In this document: positions 8,347 through 17,406 of the stretch, one piece after another | Numbering within the stretch: the first letter of the stretch is position 1 | Layout: the number at the start of each line of letters is the position of its first letter | Assembly: GCF_011304195.1 (NCBI RefSeq) | Contig: NZ_CP049887.1 | Location: 620,001 to 684,000 of the forward strand | DNA from: Vagococcus hydrophili | GTDB lineage: Bacteria > Bacillota > Bacilli > Lactobacillales > Vagococcaceae | DNA: 64,000 nucleotides | Reading direction: 5' to 3' | Position numbers and translations under genes: made by a program | Notes under the pieces: model-generated | What the model was told of the DNA's origin: nothing | What the model saw: only the letters and a program-made list of their open reading frames with translations | Database searches by the model: none

Positions 8347-9819
8347 TTACTTAATTTGATAAAATTCCAATGCGCGAACCTCTATCTTACCTACAGCGTT
8401 CATCTCCCAATTTTCATAACTATTCTTTTCATAGAAAGTAACAGTCAGCGCATATTTTTTATCAATGAATACTTCAACAGATGACGTGTCCCTCAAAATC
8501 TCAATTTGGACATTCTCCTTATTCAAAGGGATATACATAGATCGTTCCAATAAAATTTCCTCTTCTATTCCCTTAATGAAGAAACCTGTATGCTCCCTGT
8601 TAACTGAAAAAACACCTGATGCCACATCTAGGACTAATTCAATCTTTTCTGATTGTTTATTAGACAAGTGAAGTGTCATTACTTTCGTCTCTGATAAATC
8701 GATCCGTAAATTAATGTAAGTATTCTTCTTAATCACGTTTTCCAGCTCATAAGGAATAAACTCTTCAATGACAACATTAGAAACTTCTTTTTCCAACTCT
8801 AAATAATCATATAATGCAGGTATCATTTCTTGAAGCAAACAATTATCTTCTATTCTTAGTCTCCTGCCAAAACTCATCGCCCCAGACCATAAATGTCCTA
8901 AATCATGAGTCGGTATGTTTCTATGCCACATTTGCATCCACGCAATCATAATTCGCTCACCGCGATTATTAACACATGTTTGGGGAGCATAAAAATCAAG
9001 ACCTCCATCAATTTCATGAAAATTATCCACAGATAGTTTTCCGGTTTTCCAATCCATTTTACCAATGAAAGCCACTGTGGAACTTGTATTTTTGTACTGA
9101 ATCCCAACTGATTTCATTTCTATCGGTGACATAATCAAACAATCTTTTCCGTCTAAATGAAATAAATCGGGACATTCCCACATCACTCCTTGCCCTTCCT
9201 TACCTTCTAATACCACCGAATAAAACTGCCAATCAATTAAATTTTTAGATTGAAACATTAAAATTTTCCCTCGGTTATCTTCTGTTTTAGTCGCTACTAC
9301 GCAAAAATAGCTATCCTCTTTTTTAAAAATTTTTGGGTCTCGGAATTCTGCTATGTCGCCATGATTTCCCAACTCTTTTTCACTAATCACTGGGTTAAAG
9401 GTTTTTTTATAAAAATGAATGCCATCATCTGACACGGCTAAACATTGTGTTTCTTTTTTGACACCTAAACTGTCCACATGTCCTGTATACATTAAAAATA
9501 ATTCTTCTCCTACAACAATCGCACTTCCTGAAAAGCAACCATCTCTTTCATACTCTTCTGTTGGAGCTAAGGCCACTGGTAATTCCTCCCAGTGAATCAA
9601 ATCTTTCGACTTAGCGTGGCCCCAATGCATCGGTCCCCAAGTACTATCATAAGGATGAAACTGGTAAAATAAATGATACTCTCCCTTATAGTAAACAAAA
9701 CCATTCGGATCGTTTAACCAACCAACTGGCGGCATTAAATGAAAATGGTGACGGTAATCTGTTTTTACTTCATGTTTCTTACTTGCAATGTAATCATTGG
9801 CTTTTTTTAATAAATCCAT
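8347..9819 (-). CDS. Glycoside hydrolase family 32 (sucrose-6-phosphate hydrolase/invertase type)
   Basis: The 490-residue cytosolic protein has the GH32 fold motifs: WLNDPNG at residues 34-40 with nucleophile Asp37, FRDP near 160 and WECPDLF near 215, whose Glu is the acid/base. A C-terminal beta-sandwich follows. The family cleaves beta-fructosides; most Firmicutes members act on sucrose-6-phosphate. No PTS permease or ScrR regulator adjoins it, so the substrate is not fixed by context. AGGAGTGG precedes the ATG at 9819. scrB or sacA would be the usual symbol, but I leave it blank. Confidence 0.9.
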   Translation of the reverse strand: MDLLKKANDYIASKKHEVKTDYRHHFHLMPPVGWLNDPNGFVYYKGEYHLFYQFHPYDSTWGPMHWGHAKSKDLIHWEELPVALAPTEEYERDGCFSGSAIVVGEELFLMYTGHVDSLGVKKETQCLAVSDDGIHFYKKTFNPVISEKELGNHGDIAEFRDPKIFKKEDSYFCVVATKTEDNRGKILMFQSKNLIDWQFYSVVLEGKEGQGVMWECPDLFHLDGKDCLIMSPIEMKSVGIQYKNTSSTVAFIGKMDWKTGKLSVDNFHEIDGGLDFYAPQTCVNNRGERIMIAWMQMWHRNIPTHDLGHLWSGAMSFGRRLRIEDNCLLQEMIPALYDYLELEKEVSNVVIEEFIPYELENVIKKNTYINLRIDLSETKVMTLHLSNKQSEKIELVLDVASGVFSVNREHTGFFIKGIEEEILLERSMYIPLNKENVQIEILRDTSSVEVFIDKKYALTVTFYEKNSYENWEMNAVGKIEVRALEFYQIK

Positions 9820-9921
9820 AAAACCACTCCTTTTATCAATTTAAACGCTCAGTAATGATACTTTTATTATATTATATGTCTTAAAAATAGTACAAGAATG
9901 TCCCGTTTTACTTCTTCAAAC

Positions 9922-9950
9922 TTGCACCCTAATTTTAGTCATGATAGAGT
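9922..9950 (+). promoter_or_regulatory. Promoter of the acetyltransferase gene at 9985
   Basis: TTGCAC (9922-9927), 17-bp spacer and TAGAGT (9945-9950), with the start codon 35 nt downstream. Confidence 0.45.
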
Positions 9951-9984
9951 GGGGCTATAATTATTTAAGGAGGACGATTTTTTT

Positions 9985-10554
9985 ATGATACGTTCAGCAG
10001 AACCAAAAGATGCCGCTCAAGCGATGGACTTAGTGATGATTGTTTTGAGAGATATGGAATTAGAAGTTTTTAATAAATTATCTGAGGAAAAAGTAAAAGA
10101 ATTACTTGTTAAGGCCTTTGTAAAAGAACCAGATTACCGTTACGGTTTTAATAATGCGATTGTTAAAGAAATTAACGGACAAGTTGCAGGTGTGGCTTTT
10201 GGCTATCCTGACCACTTAGAAAAAGGGATTGATGATGCCTTTATTAACTTACTACAAGAGAATGACCTTTCTGAGGAGTACAAGTTATTTCATGATGAGG
10301 AAACGTTTAAAGACGAATGGTACTTGGATACTTTAGTAACTTCTCCTGATTTTAGAGGAAAAGGTGTCGCTCGTGAATTGTTAGATTCACTACCTGACTT
10401 AGCGAAAAAACATAATCGAACTAAATTAGGTCTAAATGTGGACAAGGTAAATGACAGTGCTAGAAGAATTTATTTAAACAACGGCTTTGAAAAAGTGGGC
10501 CAAATCGATATCTCTAATCACGATTACGATCACTTACAGAAACACGTTGGCTAG
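9985..10554 (+). CDS. GNAT family N-acetyltransferase
   Basis: The 189-residue protein contains the GNAT acetyl-CoA-binding region DTLVTSPDFRGKGVARELLDSLP (a R/Q-x-x-G-x-G/A type loop at RGKGVA) near residue 125 and a C-terminal NDSARRIYLNNGFEKVG helix-strand typical of the superfamily. The acceptor substrate cannot be told. AAGGAGG sits upstream of the ATG and a terminator hairpin follows, so it is probably a single-gene transcript. Confidence 0.85.
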   Translation: MIRSAEPKDAAQAMDLVMIVLRDMELEVFNKLSEEKVKELLVKAFVKEPDYRYGFNNAIVKEINGQVAGVAFGYPDHLEKGIDDAFINLLQENDLSEEYKLFHDEETFKDEWYLDTLVTSPDFRGKGVARELLDSLPDLAKKHNRTKLGLNVDKVNDSARRIYLNNGFEKVGQIDISNHDYDHLQKHVG

Positions 10555-10586
10555 AATATTGATAAAATTTATATGCACACTTTAGG

Positions 10587-10630
10587 AATAGAAGATAAAA
10601 TTATCGACGGATGATTTTATCTTCTATTTT
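10587..10630 (+). terminator. Terminator after the acetyltransferase gene
   Basis: AATAGAAGATAAAA and TTTTATCTTCTATT form a perfect 14-bp stem, extended by weaker pairs, followed by a T-rich run. Confidence 0.75.
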
Positions 10631-10769
10631 ATTATTTTTTACTATCTTTTTATAGTGTATACTTTTTAATGTGACATGGTGTATTGCTTTTTTTATTAAT
10701 AAAAAGAACTAACAAACAAACTTCAAATACCTTAGTGCAAAAAATATAAAATTTTAGGAGACTCTAATA

Positions 10770-11831
10770 ATGACTAATTTTTCAAATAATATTGCTCGCG
10801 AAAATGACTACTATTTTTCATATATAGTAAAAATTTTCGCTAGTATCATGGTTGTGATGAATCATACCATCTCATTTAGAGGCATTAATTTAGATACACC
10901 CTCTACTTCACTGTACATTTCAATAGTTGTTTTTGCTATTGCAAAAACTGGTGTTCCTTTATTTCTTATGACAACAGGATTTTTTTCTTTACGTTCTTCT
11001 AAAATATATTCTACAAAGGATTATATGAAACGATTTATGAAAAATATATTTTTTCTCTATTCTCTGACTGTATTAGTTTGGTTAGTTAAAAATTATTTTT
11101 CTAATGATTTTTTACCTTTTAACTATGCAAATTTGTATTCTGAAAACATTTCAAATATATATTGGTATTTCTTTCTATTATTAGGAATAGATATCATGCT
11201 ACCTTTTTTTAAAAAAATCTCAGACAGTAGTACCATTAAAGAATTACTTTATTTAATTTTTATCATTTTTTTATTTCAATCTTTTTTACCACTAATTTTA
11301 AAAAGATTCGCGTTACCAGGCGTTAATTTTTATTTTATGTCATCAATTTTCAATATGTCTATTGGGTATTTATTTTTGGGACAATTAGTTTACAGACTAA
11401 AAGATAAGCTTTATAAAAATATTAAACCTATTATCTTATCAATATTACTTTTTATTAGCGGTTTTACTATTTTTGTATTACTCATGTTGAATGAAGTTTC
11501 GGGAAATTCTAAGTTTAACCTCTTATTTTGGGATGATAGAAATTCTTTTTATGTCCTCTTTGAATCTTTTGCCATTTTCGTTTTATTTTATTCTGTATTT
11601 AGTTTTATCAGACCTTTTGATAGATTGATGTCCCTATTTTCGCGTGCAACCTTCTTTATATTCGCATTTTCAGATATTATCATATTAATAGTTGATGAAA
11701 AAAAATATAGGTTTGCTCAAAAACAAATAATTGATAATTTTTTATTTTTTATTTTAGTTTATTTCATATGTATGTTTAGTGGCGTATTTTACTATTCAGT
11801 TAAGCAAAAAATCAAGAAGCGTTACTCATAA
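10770..11831 (+). CDS. Acyltransferase family 3 membrane protein
   Basis: The 353-residue protein is almost wholly hydrophobic with about ten membrane segments. It shows the acyltransferase-3 (PF01757) pattern: IVKIFASIMVVMNHT near residue 20, whose His is the family's catalytic histidine, and PLFLMTTGFFSL near 65. There is no extracellular SGNH domain, unlike OatA. Relatives O-acylate peptidoglycan, teichoic acids or exopolysaccharides; the substrate here is unknown. It is notably more AT-rich than its neighbours, which may reflect membrane codons or transfer. TAGGAG precedes the ATG. Confidence 0.8.
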   Translation: MTNFSNNIARENDYYFSYIVKIFASIMVVMNHTISFRGINLDTPSTSLYISIVVFAIAKTGVPLFLMTTGFFSLRSSKIYSTKDYMKRFMKNIFFLYSLTVLVWLVKNYFSNDFLPFNYANLYSENISNIYWYFFLLLGIDIMLPFFKKISDSSTIKELLYLIFIIFLFQSFLPLILKRFALPGVNFYFMSSIFNMSIGYLFLGQLVYRLKDKLYKNIKPIILSILLFISGFTIFVLLMLNEVSGNSKFNLLFWDDRNSFYVLFESFAIFVLFYSVFSFIRPFDRLMSLFSRATFFIFAFSDIIILIVDEKKYRFAQKQIIDNFLFFILVYFICMFSGVFYYSVKQKIKKRYS

Positions 11832-11897
11832 TTGCATCTTTTCTATTATTCTAATGAGCTTAACGAGGAAAAATAAGATATAAATTGAATAACCAAG

Positions 11898-11962
11898 AAT
11901 ACTAAGGTCAGAAGCTAAGATCATCAATAGATGACTTTCCCTTCTAATCTTAGTATTTTTTT
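11898..11962 (+). terminator. Terminator after the acyltransferase gene
   Basis: AATACTAAG and CTTAGTATT bracket an inner TCAGAAG/CTTCTaA pairing, followed by T7. Confidence 0.65.
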
Positions 11963-11973
11963 ACGGTTATCAC

Positions 11974-12002
11974 TTGCAATATCAGCAATCATGTTCTATA
12001 CT
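11974..12002 (+). promoter_or_regulatory. Promoter of the metal ATPase gene
   Basis: TTGCAA (11974-11979), exactly 17 bp, TATACT (11997-12002). A candidate operator lies directly downstream, over the start of transcription. Confidence 0.65.
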
Positions 12003-12008
12003 TAACGC

Positions 12009-12024
12009 ATGAAGATATATTCAT
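12009..12024 (+). promoter_or_regulatory. ArsR/SmtB-type metal sensor operator candidate
   Basis: ATGAA-GATATA-TTCAT is a perfect 5-6-5 inverted repeat starting 7 bp after the -10 box. The same ATGAA-N6-TTCAT core occurs in SmtB/CzrA-type operators. No ArsR-family gene lies in the window, so the regulator would act from elsewhere. Confidence 0.5.
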
Positions 12025-12062
12025 ATGACAAATTAAACATATACTAAAAGGAGGCGTTTTTT

Positions 12063-14039
12063 ATGGAACAATCACTTGCTCACGATAAAAAACACAATGA
12101 ACACGAACACAATCACGATCATAACCATGATCACGGACATGACCACGATCACAGCGGACACGATCATGATCATGACCACGGAAAATTACCTGTTGTCCTA
12201 TTCTTTATTGGTTTAGCCACTTACATCGCTAGTCTTTTTGTTGCAGAAGGAATGTTACAAAATATTCTAGCAACGGTAACTATTTTTATGTCAGGTTATC
12301 ACATTATCATTGAAGGGTTTGAAGATACGATTACTCAAACGAAAGCTAATCGCAAATTCACTCCCAACGTTCATATTTTAATGACACTCGCTGCATTTGG
12401 GGCTGCTATTATTGGAGACTTTAAAGAAGGTGCTTTACTAATCGTCATTTTTGCTGGAGCCCATTTCTTAGAAGACTATGCAGAAGGTAAAAGTAAACGT
12501 GAAATCACGAATTTAATGAAAATGAATCCAACTGAAGCTCGTTTAATCAAAGCTGACGGCTCTACTGAAATCGTTGATGTTGCTACATTAAAAATTGGCG
12601 ATCAACTTAAAATTTTAAACGGAGATCAAATTCCAACAGATGGTCGCATTATCTCTGGTTATACATCAATTGATGAAGCTTCTATTAACGGAGAAAGTGT
12701 TCCTGCTGAAAAAACAGTTGGGGATGATGTTTATGGTAGTACAATTAACGGAAACGGTATGATTACAATTGAAGTAACAAAAGAGAGTTCTGATACTGTC
12801 TTTGCTAAAATCTTACAATTAGTGAATGAGTCTCAATCTAATCTTTCTAAAAAAGCAACTAAAATCAAAAAATTGGAACCTAAATACGTAACTGCGGTTA
12901 TGATTATTGTGACACTTTACATTGTCGCAATGCCTATGCTTTTCGGTGCTACTTGGTACAATAGTTTCTACAAAGGAATGGTCTTCTTAACAGTTGCTTC
13001 ACCTTGTGCCTTAGCTGCCAGTGATGTTCCAGCTACTTTATCAGGTATTTCTAACTTAGCTAAACGTGGGGTTTTATTCAAAGGTGGTTCTTTCCTTTCT
13101 AACTTAGAAGGTATTCGCGCTATTGCCTTTGATAAAACTGGTACATTAACTGAAGGTAAACCTAAAGTAACCGACGTATTCTTCACCGTTGAAAAAGAAA
13201 ACAACTCAGCTAACTACTTAAATATTGTAGCTGCTATGGAAAAACAAGCAAATCACCCATTAGCTGATGCGATTTTAGCTCATATTAACGTGACTGAAGT
13301 AATTGACTTAGATATTGAAAATCAAATTGGTAAAGGACTTGTATCAACTTACAAAGGGATTACTTACCGCATTGGTAAACCAGCTCAATTTGCTAAAGTT
13401 GATAGCAAAATCGAACAATTAAATCACACTTACTCTGAGCAAGGTAAAACAGTCGTTTACTTCTCTGAAAATGAAATTGTTGTTGGTTTAATCGCTATGA
13501 TGGATTTACCTAACGAAAATTCTAAACATGTTATTTCTTACTTAAAATCTCAAGGAATTCATACAACTATGATTACTGGGGATGCTGAAAAAACAGGTCG
13601 TGCTGTTGCTAACCAACTTGGGATGGATGAAGTCGTGGGTAACGTCTTACCTGAAAATAAATCAGCGATTGTAGAAGATTTAGAACGTAAATACGGTTCA
13701 ACTGCTATGGTTGGAGATGGCGTTAATGACGCTCCTGCCCTTGTTAAAGCAGATGTTGGGATTGCCATGGGTGAAGGAACTGATATCGCTATTGACGTGG
13801 CTGACGTTGTCTTAATGAAAAACGATTTAACTAAATTAAGCTACGCTCACCGTATTTCTAAACGTTTAGACAAAGTGGTTATGCAAAATATTGCGTTCTC
13901 AATGTTCATCGTAGTTCTACTTGTTATCCTAAACGTAATGGGTAAAATGAACTTACCACTTGGTATTATCGCTCATGAAGGTAGTACATTAATCGTATTA
14001 TTCAACGGATTAAGATTACTTAAACCATTGAAAGAATAA
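12063..14039 (+). CDS. P1B-type heavy-metal-transporting ATPase with His/Asp-rich N-terminus
   Basis: The 658-residue pump has a cytosolic N-terminal tail (residues 8-42) of about 15 His interleaved with Asp, then six or so membrane helices, the phosphorylation motif DKTGTLTEG near residue 357, and GDGVNDAPA. The membrane metal site reads SPCAL near 313 with HEGST near 638, rather than CPC. That pattern marks the P1B-4 group (ZosA/PfeT/FrvA, CoaT), exporters of Fe(II), Co(II) or Zn(II). No CxxC metal-binding domain is present. Metal specificity is an inference; the ArsR-like operator upstream fits Zn/Co/Cd induction, while PfeT kin suggest iron. Confidence 0.9.
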   Translation: MEQSLAHDKKHNEHEHNHDHNHDHGHDHDHSGHDHDHDHGKLPVVLFFIGLATYIASLFVAEGMLQNILATVTIFMSGYHIIIEGFEDTITQTKANRKFTPNVHILMTLAAFGAAIIGDFKEGALLIVIFAGAHFLEDYAEGKSKREITNLMKMNPTEARLIKADGSTEIVDVATLKIGDQLKILNGDQIPTDGRIISGYTSIDEASINGESVPAEKTVGDDVYGSTINGNGMITIEVTKESSDTVFAKILQLVNESQSNLSKKATKIKKLEPKYVTAVMIIVTLYIVAMPMLFGATWYNSFYKGMVFLTVASPCALAASDVPATLSGISNLAKRGVLFKGGSFLSNLEGIRAIAFDKTGTLTEGKPKVTDVFFTVEKENNSANYLNIVAAMEKQANHPLADAILAHINVTEVIDLDIENQIGKGLVSTYKGITYRIGKPAQFAKVDSKIEQLNHTYSEQGKTVVYFSENEIVVGLIAMMDLPNENSKHVISYLKSQGIHTTMITGDAEKTGRAVANQLGMDEVVGNVLPENKSAIVEDLERKYGSTAMVGDGVNDAPALVKADVGIAMGEGTDIAIDVADVVLMKNDLTKLSYAHRISKRLDKVVMQNIAFSMFIVVLLVILNVMGKMNLPLGIIAHEGSTLIVLFNGLRLLKPLKE

Positions 14040-14051
14040 CTAAATTTAGAT

Positions 14052-14090
14052 AAAAAAGAAGCTGATAATTAAGTATCGGCTTCTTTTTTT
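14052..14090. terminator. Bidirectional terminator between the ATPase and VOC genes
   Basis: AAAAAAGAAGC and GCTTCTTTTTTT form the base of a stem with inner GAT/ATC pairs, flanked by A and T runs for both convergent genes. Confidence 0.85.
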
Positions 14091-14091
14091 A

Positions 14092-14493
14092 TTATGGTTG
14101 AGCCATCCACATCGGCTCTAATGTATTACCGTCTAAATCTTGAACTTCTAAACCATACATCATCTCTTCTGGCATACCTGTTTCGATTTGGTAAACATTA
14201 CCACCATTGTTTTTAGCTGCTTCACCAAATTCCTTAACTTCTTGAGCGTTGTTCATTGAAAAAGCAATCAGAGCACTACTTGTTTTTGTGTTATCTGCCA
14301 CCGTTCTATTTGGTGTAAAAAATTGATAGCGTGCGTGTTCGAGTAGCATCACAAAAAAGTTATCATCCCACACCATACAACTTGTATCTTCTGAAGAAAA
14401 CGCTGGATTTAATGTAAAACCTAATTTTTCATAAAACGCTGTTGATGCTTTCACATCTTTCACTGGAAAATTTACAAAGACCATTGTTGCCAT
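14092..14493 (-). CDS. VOC (glyoxalase/bleomycin resistance) superfamily protein
   Basis: The 133-residue protein has the paired beta-alpha-beta-beta-beta modules of the VOC superfamily: VFVNFPVKDVKASTAFYEKLGF at the N-terminus and a C-terminal MMYGLEVQDLDGNTLEPMWM. It resembles the PhnB/YaeR-like group of unknown function; metal-binding positions are not obvious enough to claim glyoxalase activity. AAAGGA precedes the ATG at 14493, and TATAAT lies nearby on the minus strand. Confidence 0.8.
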   Translation of the reverse strand: MATMVFVNFPVKDVKASTAFYEKLGFTLNPAFSSEDTSCMVWDDNFFVMLLEHARYQFFTPNRTVADNTKTSSALIAFSMNNAQEVKEFGEAAKNNGGNVYQIETGMPEEMMYGLEVQDLDGNTLEPMWMAQP

Positions 14494-14558
14494 ACATCAT
14501 CATTCCTTTTCTTTAAGATAATTCATTATAATACATCTTTATCTTTTTAGGTTAATAA

Positions 14559-14594
14559 AAAACACTTAAGACTTAGATTAGCCTCAAGTGTCTC
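14559..14594 (-). terminator. Terminator of the ThuA/Gfo-Idh operon
   Basis: On the minus strand ACACTTGAGG and CTTAAGTGT pair and are followed by TTTTTATT, just after the stop codon of the last operon gene. Confidence 0.75.
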
Positions 14595-14597
14595 AGT

Positions 14598-15650
14598 TTA
14601 TTCAAATGTTAAGATCTCTTTTTTCTCTGCTGCTTCAAACATTGTTTCAATTAAGCATAAGACACGATAAACCTCTTCATTTTTAACAATTGGTTCTGCA
14701 TTGTTTCTTACCACATCATAAAAATTATGATAGAAGCTATCGAAATCAGCTGCCACTTCTTTAATGTCTAGTGTTGTTGTCGCGTCTTCTGAAGGTGGCG
14801 CCATGGTTTTAGTTAAACCCTGACCTGCTTGAATTGGTACTAAATTATGATGATCAATGGTTCCAGTTTGTTTCACAATTTCACCAGACAAATCCCAATC
14901 CTTAATCACTGCTGCTCCTTCAAATCCTCGAACATACCATCTAGGGAGTTTAACAAAGTTAGTTGTTCCGACTTCAACAACAGCCTTCACACCATTTTCA
15001 AAAGTTAAGTAGCTGATAAAGCCATCATCCACTTCATCTCCTAAAACAAAGCTCAAATCACACGCCACTGTTTTTAACGGACTATCCACCATAAACAACA
15101 TCTGATCCAGTAAGTGAACGCCCCAATCAAGTAGCATGCCACCACCATGTTGTTTTAAATGACGCCAGTCCCCTGGAATGCCGTTAGCTCCTTGAACACG
15201 TGATTCAATTTGGAATAATTCTCCCACTTGTTTCTCTTTGTATAAATCACGAATAATCAGGAAATCGTTGTCCCAACGTCTGTTTTGATGCACCATAAAG
15301 ATTTTATCTTCCACTTTAGCTGTAACCATCACTTCTTCTAATTCAGCCGTATTCATCATTACTGGTTTCTCACATACTACATGTTTTCCTGCTTTGATGG
15401 CTTTAATCGCAAGTTCTTTGTGACTATCGTTTGGTGTGGCAATCAGTACCGCTTCAACTGTTTTATCTTCTAAAACACTTTCTAACGTAGGATAGACTGT
15501 AAAGTTGTTTTCTTTTGCTAAATCGAGACGCGTTTGATCAATGTCATAAACACCGATAACTTTCACGCCTTCTTTTTCTTGAATTAATTCACGGGCATGG
15601 TAACTTCCCATGCCTCCGTAGCCGATTACGACTAAATTAATAACACTCAT
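14598..15650 (-). CDS. Gfo/Idh/MocA family oxidoreductase
   Basis: The 350-residue protein has an N-terminal Rossmann fold (VVIGYGGMGSYHARELI), the EKPVMMN motif near residue 96 carrying the family's Lys, and a C-terminal beta-sheet domain containing GGGMLLDWGVHLLDQM near 170, which holds Asp and His of the active site. Members oxidise or reduce sugars, inositols and glycosides using NAD(P). It is the last gene of a five-gene operon, 15 bp after a TIM-barrel gene, and differs clearly from the other oxidoreductase at 18130, so two distinct redox steps are likely. Confidence 0.9.
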   Translation of the reverse strand: MSVINLVVIGYGGMGSYHARELIQEKEGVKVIGVYDIDQTRLDLAKENNFTVYPTLESVLEDKTVEAVLIATPNDSHKELAIKAIKAGKHVVCEKPVMMNTAELEEVMVTAKVEDKIFMVHQNRRWDNDFLIIRDLYKEKQVGELFQIESRVQGANGIPGDWRHLKQHGGGMLLDWGVHLLDQMLFMVDSPLKTVACDLSFVLGDEVDDGFISYLTFENGVKAVVEVGTTNFVKLPRWYVRGFEGAAVIKDWDLSGEIVKQTGTIDHHNLVPIQAGQGLTKTMAPPSEDATTTLDIKEVAADFDSFYHNFYDVVRNNAEPIVKNEEVYRVLCLIETMFEAAEKKEILTFE

Positions 15651-15665
15651 GTTAATCCTCCTAAA

Positions 15666-16634
15666 TTAAGCCCACCACATACCACCAGGTTGGTCTTTAA
15701 TCATAATTGATTTTAAGTTAATAACCGCGCGGTCAAATCCTTCGTCAATCGACATAATTGGATCTTCATGCTCAATACTTAAAACATAGTCATAACCATA
15801 TAAACGTAGGGCACTAATAATATCTGACCACTCTTGAATACTGTGACCACAACCAACGGATCTAAAGGTCCACGCTCGTGTTTGAACGTCGCTATACGGT
15901 TGCATATCCGTTAAACCATGCATGTTAATATTATCTTGATCTAAGTAAGTATCTTTAGCGTGGAAATGATTAATCGCATTTTCCTTACCTAAAATTTTAA
16001 TCGCACCTACTGGATCAATTCCTTGCCACCATAAATGAGAAGGATCTAAGTTACAGCCGATATTTTTACCAGCAGCGTCTCTTAATTTAAGCATTGTGTA
16101 TGGTGTATGAGCTAAGAAACCACCGTGTAACTCAATACCAATTTTAACACCTGCTGCGTCACATTCTTGATTGATTTCTTTCCAATAAGGAATTAATTTT
16201 TGCTCCCATTGGTAGTTATAAATGTCGGTATAGTCAGTTGGCCAAGGTAACACAGGCCAGTTAACACTTGTATCTGTCTCATTCCCACCAGCAACGCCTG
16301 AGAAACCATTCACAACAGGAACATTCATCATTGAAGCTAGTTTAATTGTTTTACGTAACAACTCATCTGCTTCAGTTGCTTCTGCTTTATTTGGAGAAAT
16401 TGGATTATGATGGGCACTAAAAGCACTGATTTCTAATCCTTTATCTTGTAATTTGGCTAAATATTCTTTTCTAGCATCGCCACTAGCTAACAATTTATCA
16501 ATATCACAATGAGCTGTTCCTGGTGAACCACCTGTGCCAATCTCAACTGTTTGTAATCCTCTTTGAGCCACTGCCTCAATCATTTCATCAAAACTTAAAT
16601 TATTAAATAAAGGGGTAAATACACCTAATTTCAT
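15666..16634 (-). CDS. Sugar phosphate isomerase/epimerase-like TIM barrel protein (322 aa)
   Basis: AP-endonuclease-2/xylose-isomerase-like TIM barrel (PF01261). Candidate metal ligands are visible in order: Glu in VKIGIELHGG near residue 175, Asp in CNLDPSHLWW near 205, His in INHFHAKD near 230 and Glu in LSIEHEDP near 290. Known members are isomerases (IolI), dehydratases (IolE) or beta-elimination lyases acting on 3-keto-glycosides. Overlap-tight spacing (6 bp) with the next gene upstream shows co-transcription. The substrate is unknown. Confidence 0.85.
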   Translation of the reverse strand: MKLGVFTPLFNNLSFDEMIEAVAQRGLQTVEIGTGGSPGTAHCDIDKLLASGDARKEYLAKLQDKGLEISAFSAHHNPISPNKAEATEADELLRKTIKLASMMNVPVVNGFSGVAGGNETDTSVNWPVLPWPTDYTDIYNYQWEQKLIPYWKEINQECDAAGVKIGIELHGGFLAHTPYTMLKLRDAAGKNIGCNLDPSHLWWQGIDPVGAIKILGKENAINHFHAKDTYLDQDNINMHGLTDMQPYSDVQTRAWTFRSVGCGHSIQEWSDIISALRLYGYDYVLSIEHEDPIMSIDEGFDRAVINLKSIMIKDQPGGMWWA

Positions 16635-16640
16635 TGTTTA

Positions 16641-17390
16641 TCATCCTTTCTCTTTCAATTCACGTAATGTTTTAACATTTACTTTCGCACTCTCCATCGG
16701 TGTCAGATTTTGGAAGGCTTCCTGTTCAATGACTACCCAATCTAAATCAGCATTCTTCGCCCAGTCTAAGTAAGACGTAATTGGAAGAACACCTTTACCA
16801 ATTTCAGTGCTTTCTTTTTTATCTTCTGTGACTAACATGTCTTTAAGATGTAGCCAGCTTATATTTTTTTGATGCTTATCTAACCAAGGTATCACGTCAA
16901 TTCCCGCATAGGACAACCAGTAAGTATCCACTTCTAATTGAATCCTTGGAATCATCTCAATCATTTTTTCTAAGATATTCACATTAGGAATATCCATGAT
17001 TTCATGGGCGTGATTGTGATAACCTAAAACTAACTCTTCTTTAGCTAGTTTTTCTGATAATTCTTTTAACTGCTTGATTTTAGTTTCCCATTCTTCGACA
17101 GAATCTGCCCCAATATGAGGAACAATCACATGTTGATTACCAATTTCTTTCTCAAAAGCAACCACATCATCAAAATTTTCTAATAGTGAATCAAAACTAA
17201 CATGTGAACCTGAAACGTTTAAAGATAAATCTTCTAATTTTTTTGCCAAGTCAGCAGCCTTATAATCATAATATCCTGCAAACTCAACACCATCATAACC
17301 ATATTCTTTAACACTATCTAAAACATGTTCAAAATTATCTGCACACGCGTCTTGTACACTCCACAATTGTAAGCTAATTAAAGGTTTCAT
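16641..17390 (-). CDS. Sugar phosphate isomerase/epimerase-like TIM barrel protein (249 aa)
   Basis: A second, shorter TIM barrel of PF01261 type. It starts MKPLISLQLWSVQDACADN and carries YDGVEFAGYYDY near residue 35, LGYHNHAHE near 125, QLEVDTYWLSYAG near 150 and WLHLKDM near 180, with the final Glu in WVVIEQEAF near 220. These positions match the usual Glu-Asp-His-Glu metal set. Sequence differs strongly from its neighbour at 15666, so the two are unlikely to be recent duplicates. Sixteen bp separate it from the upstream ThuA gene. Confidence 0.85.
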   Translation of the reverse strand: MKPLISLQLWSVQDACADNFEHVLDSVKEYGYDGVEFAGYYDYKAADLAKKLEDLSLNVSGSHVSFDSLLENFDDVVAFEKEIGNQHVIVPHIGADSVEEWETKIKQLKELSEKLAKEELVLGYHNHAHEIMDIPNVNILEKMIEMIPRIQLEVDTYWLSYAGIDVIPWLDKHQKNISWLHLKDMLVTEDKKESTEIGKGVLPITSYLDWAKNADLDWVVIEQEAFQNLTPMESAKVNVKTLRELKEKG

Positions 17391-17406
17391 ATTAGAAACT
17401 CCTATT

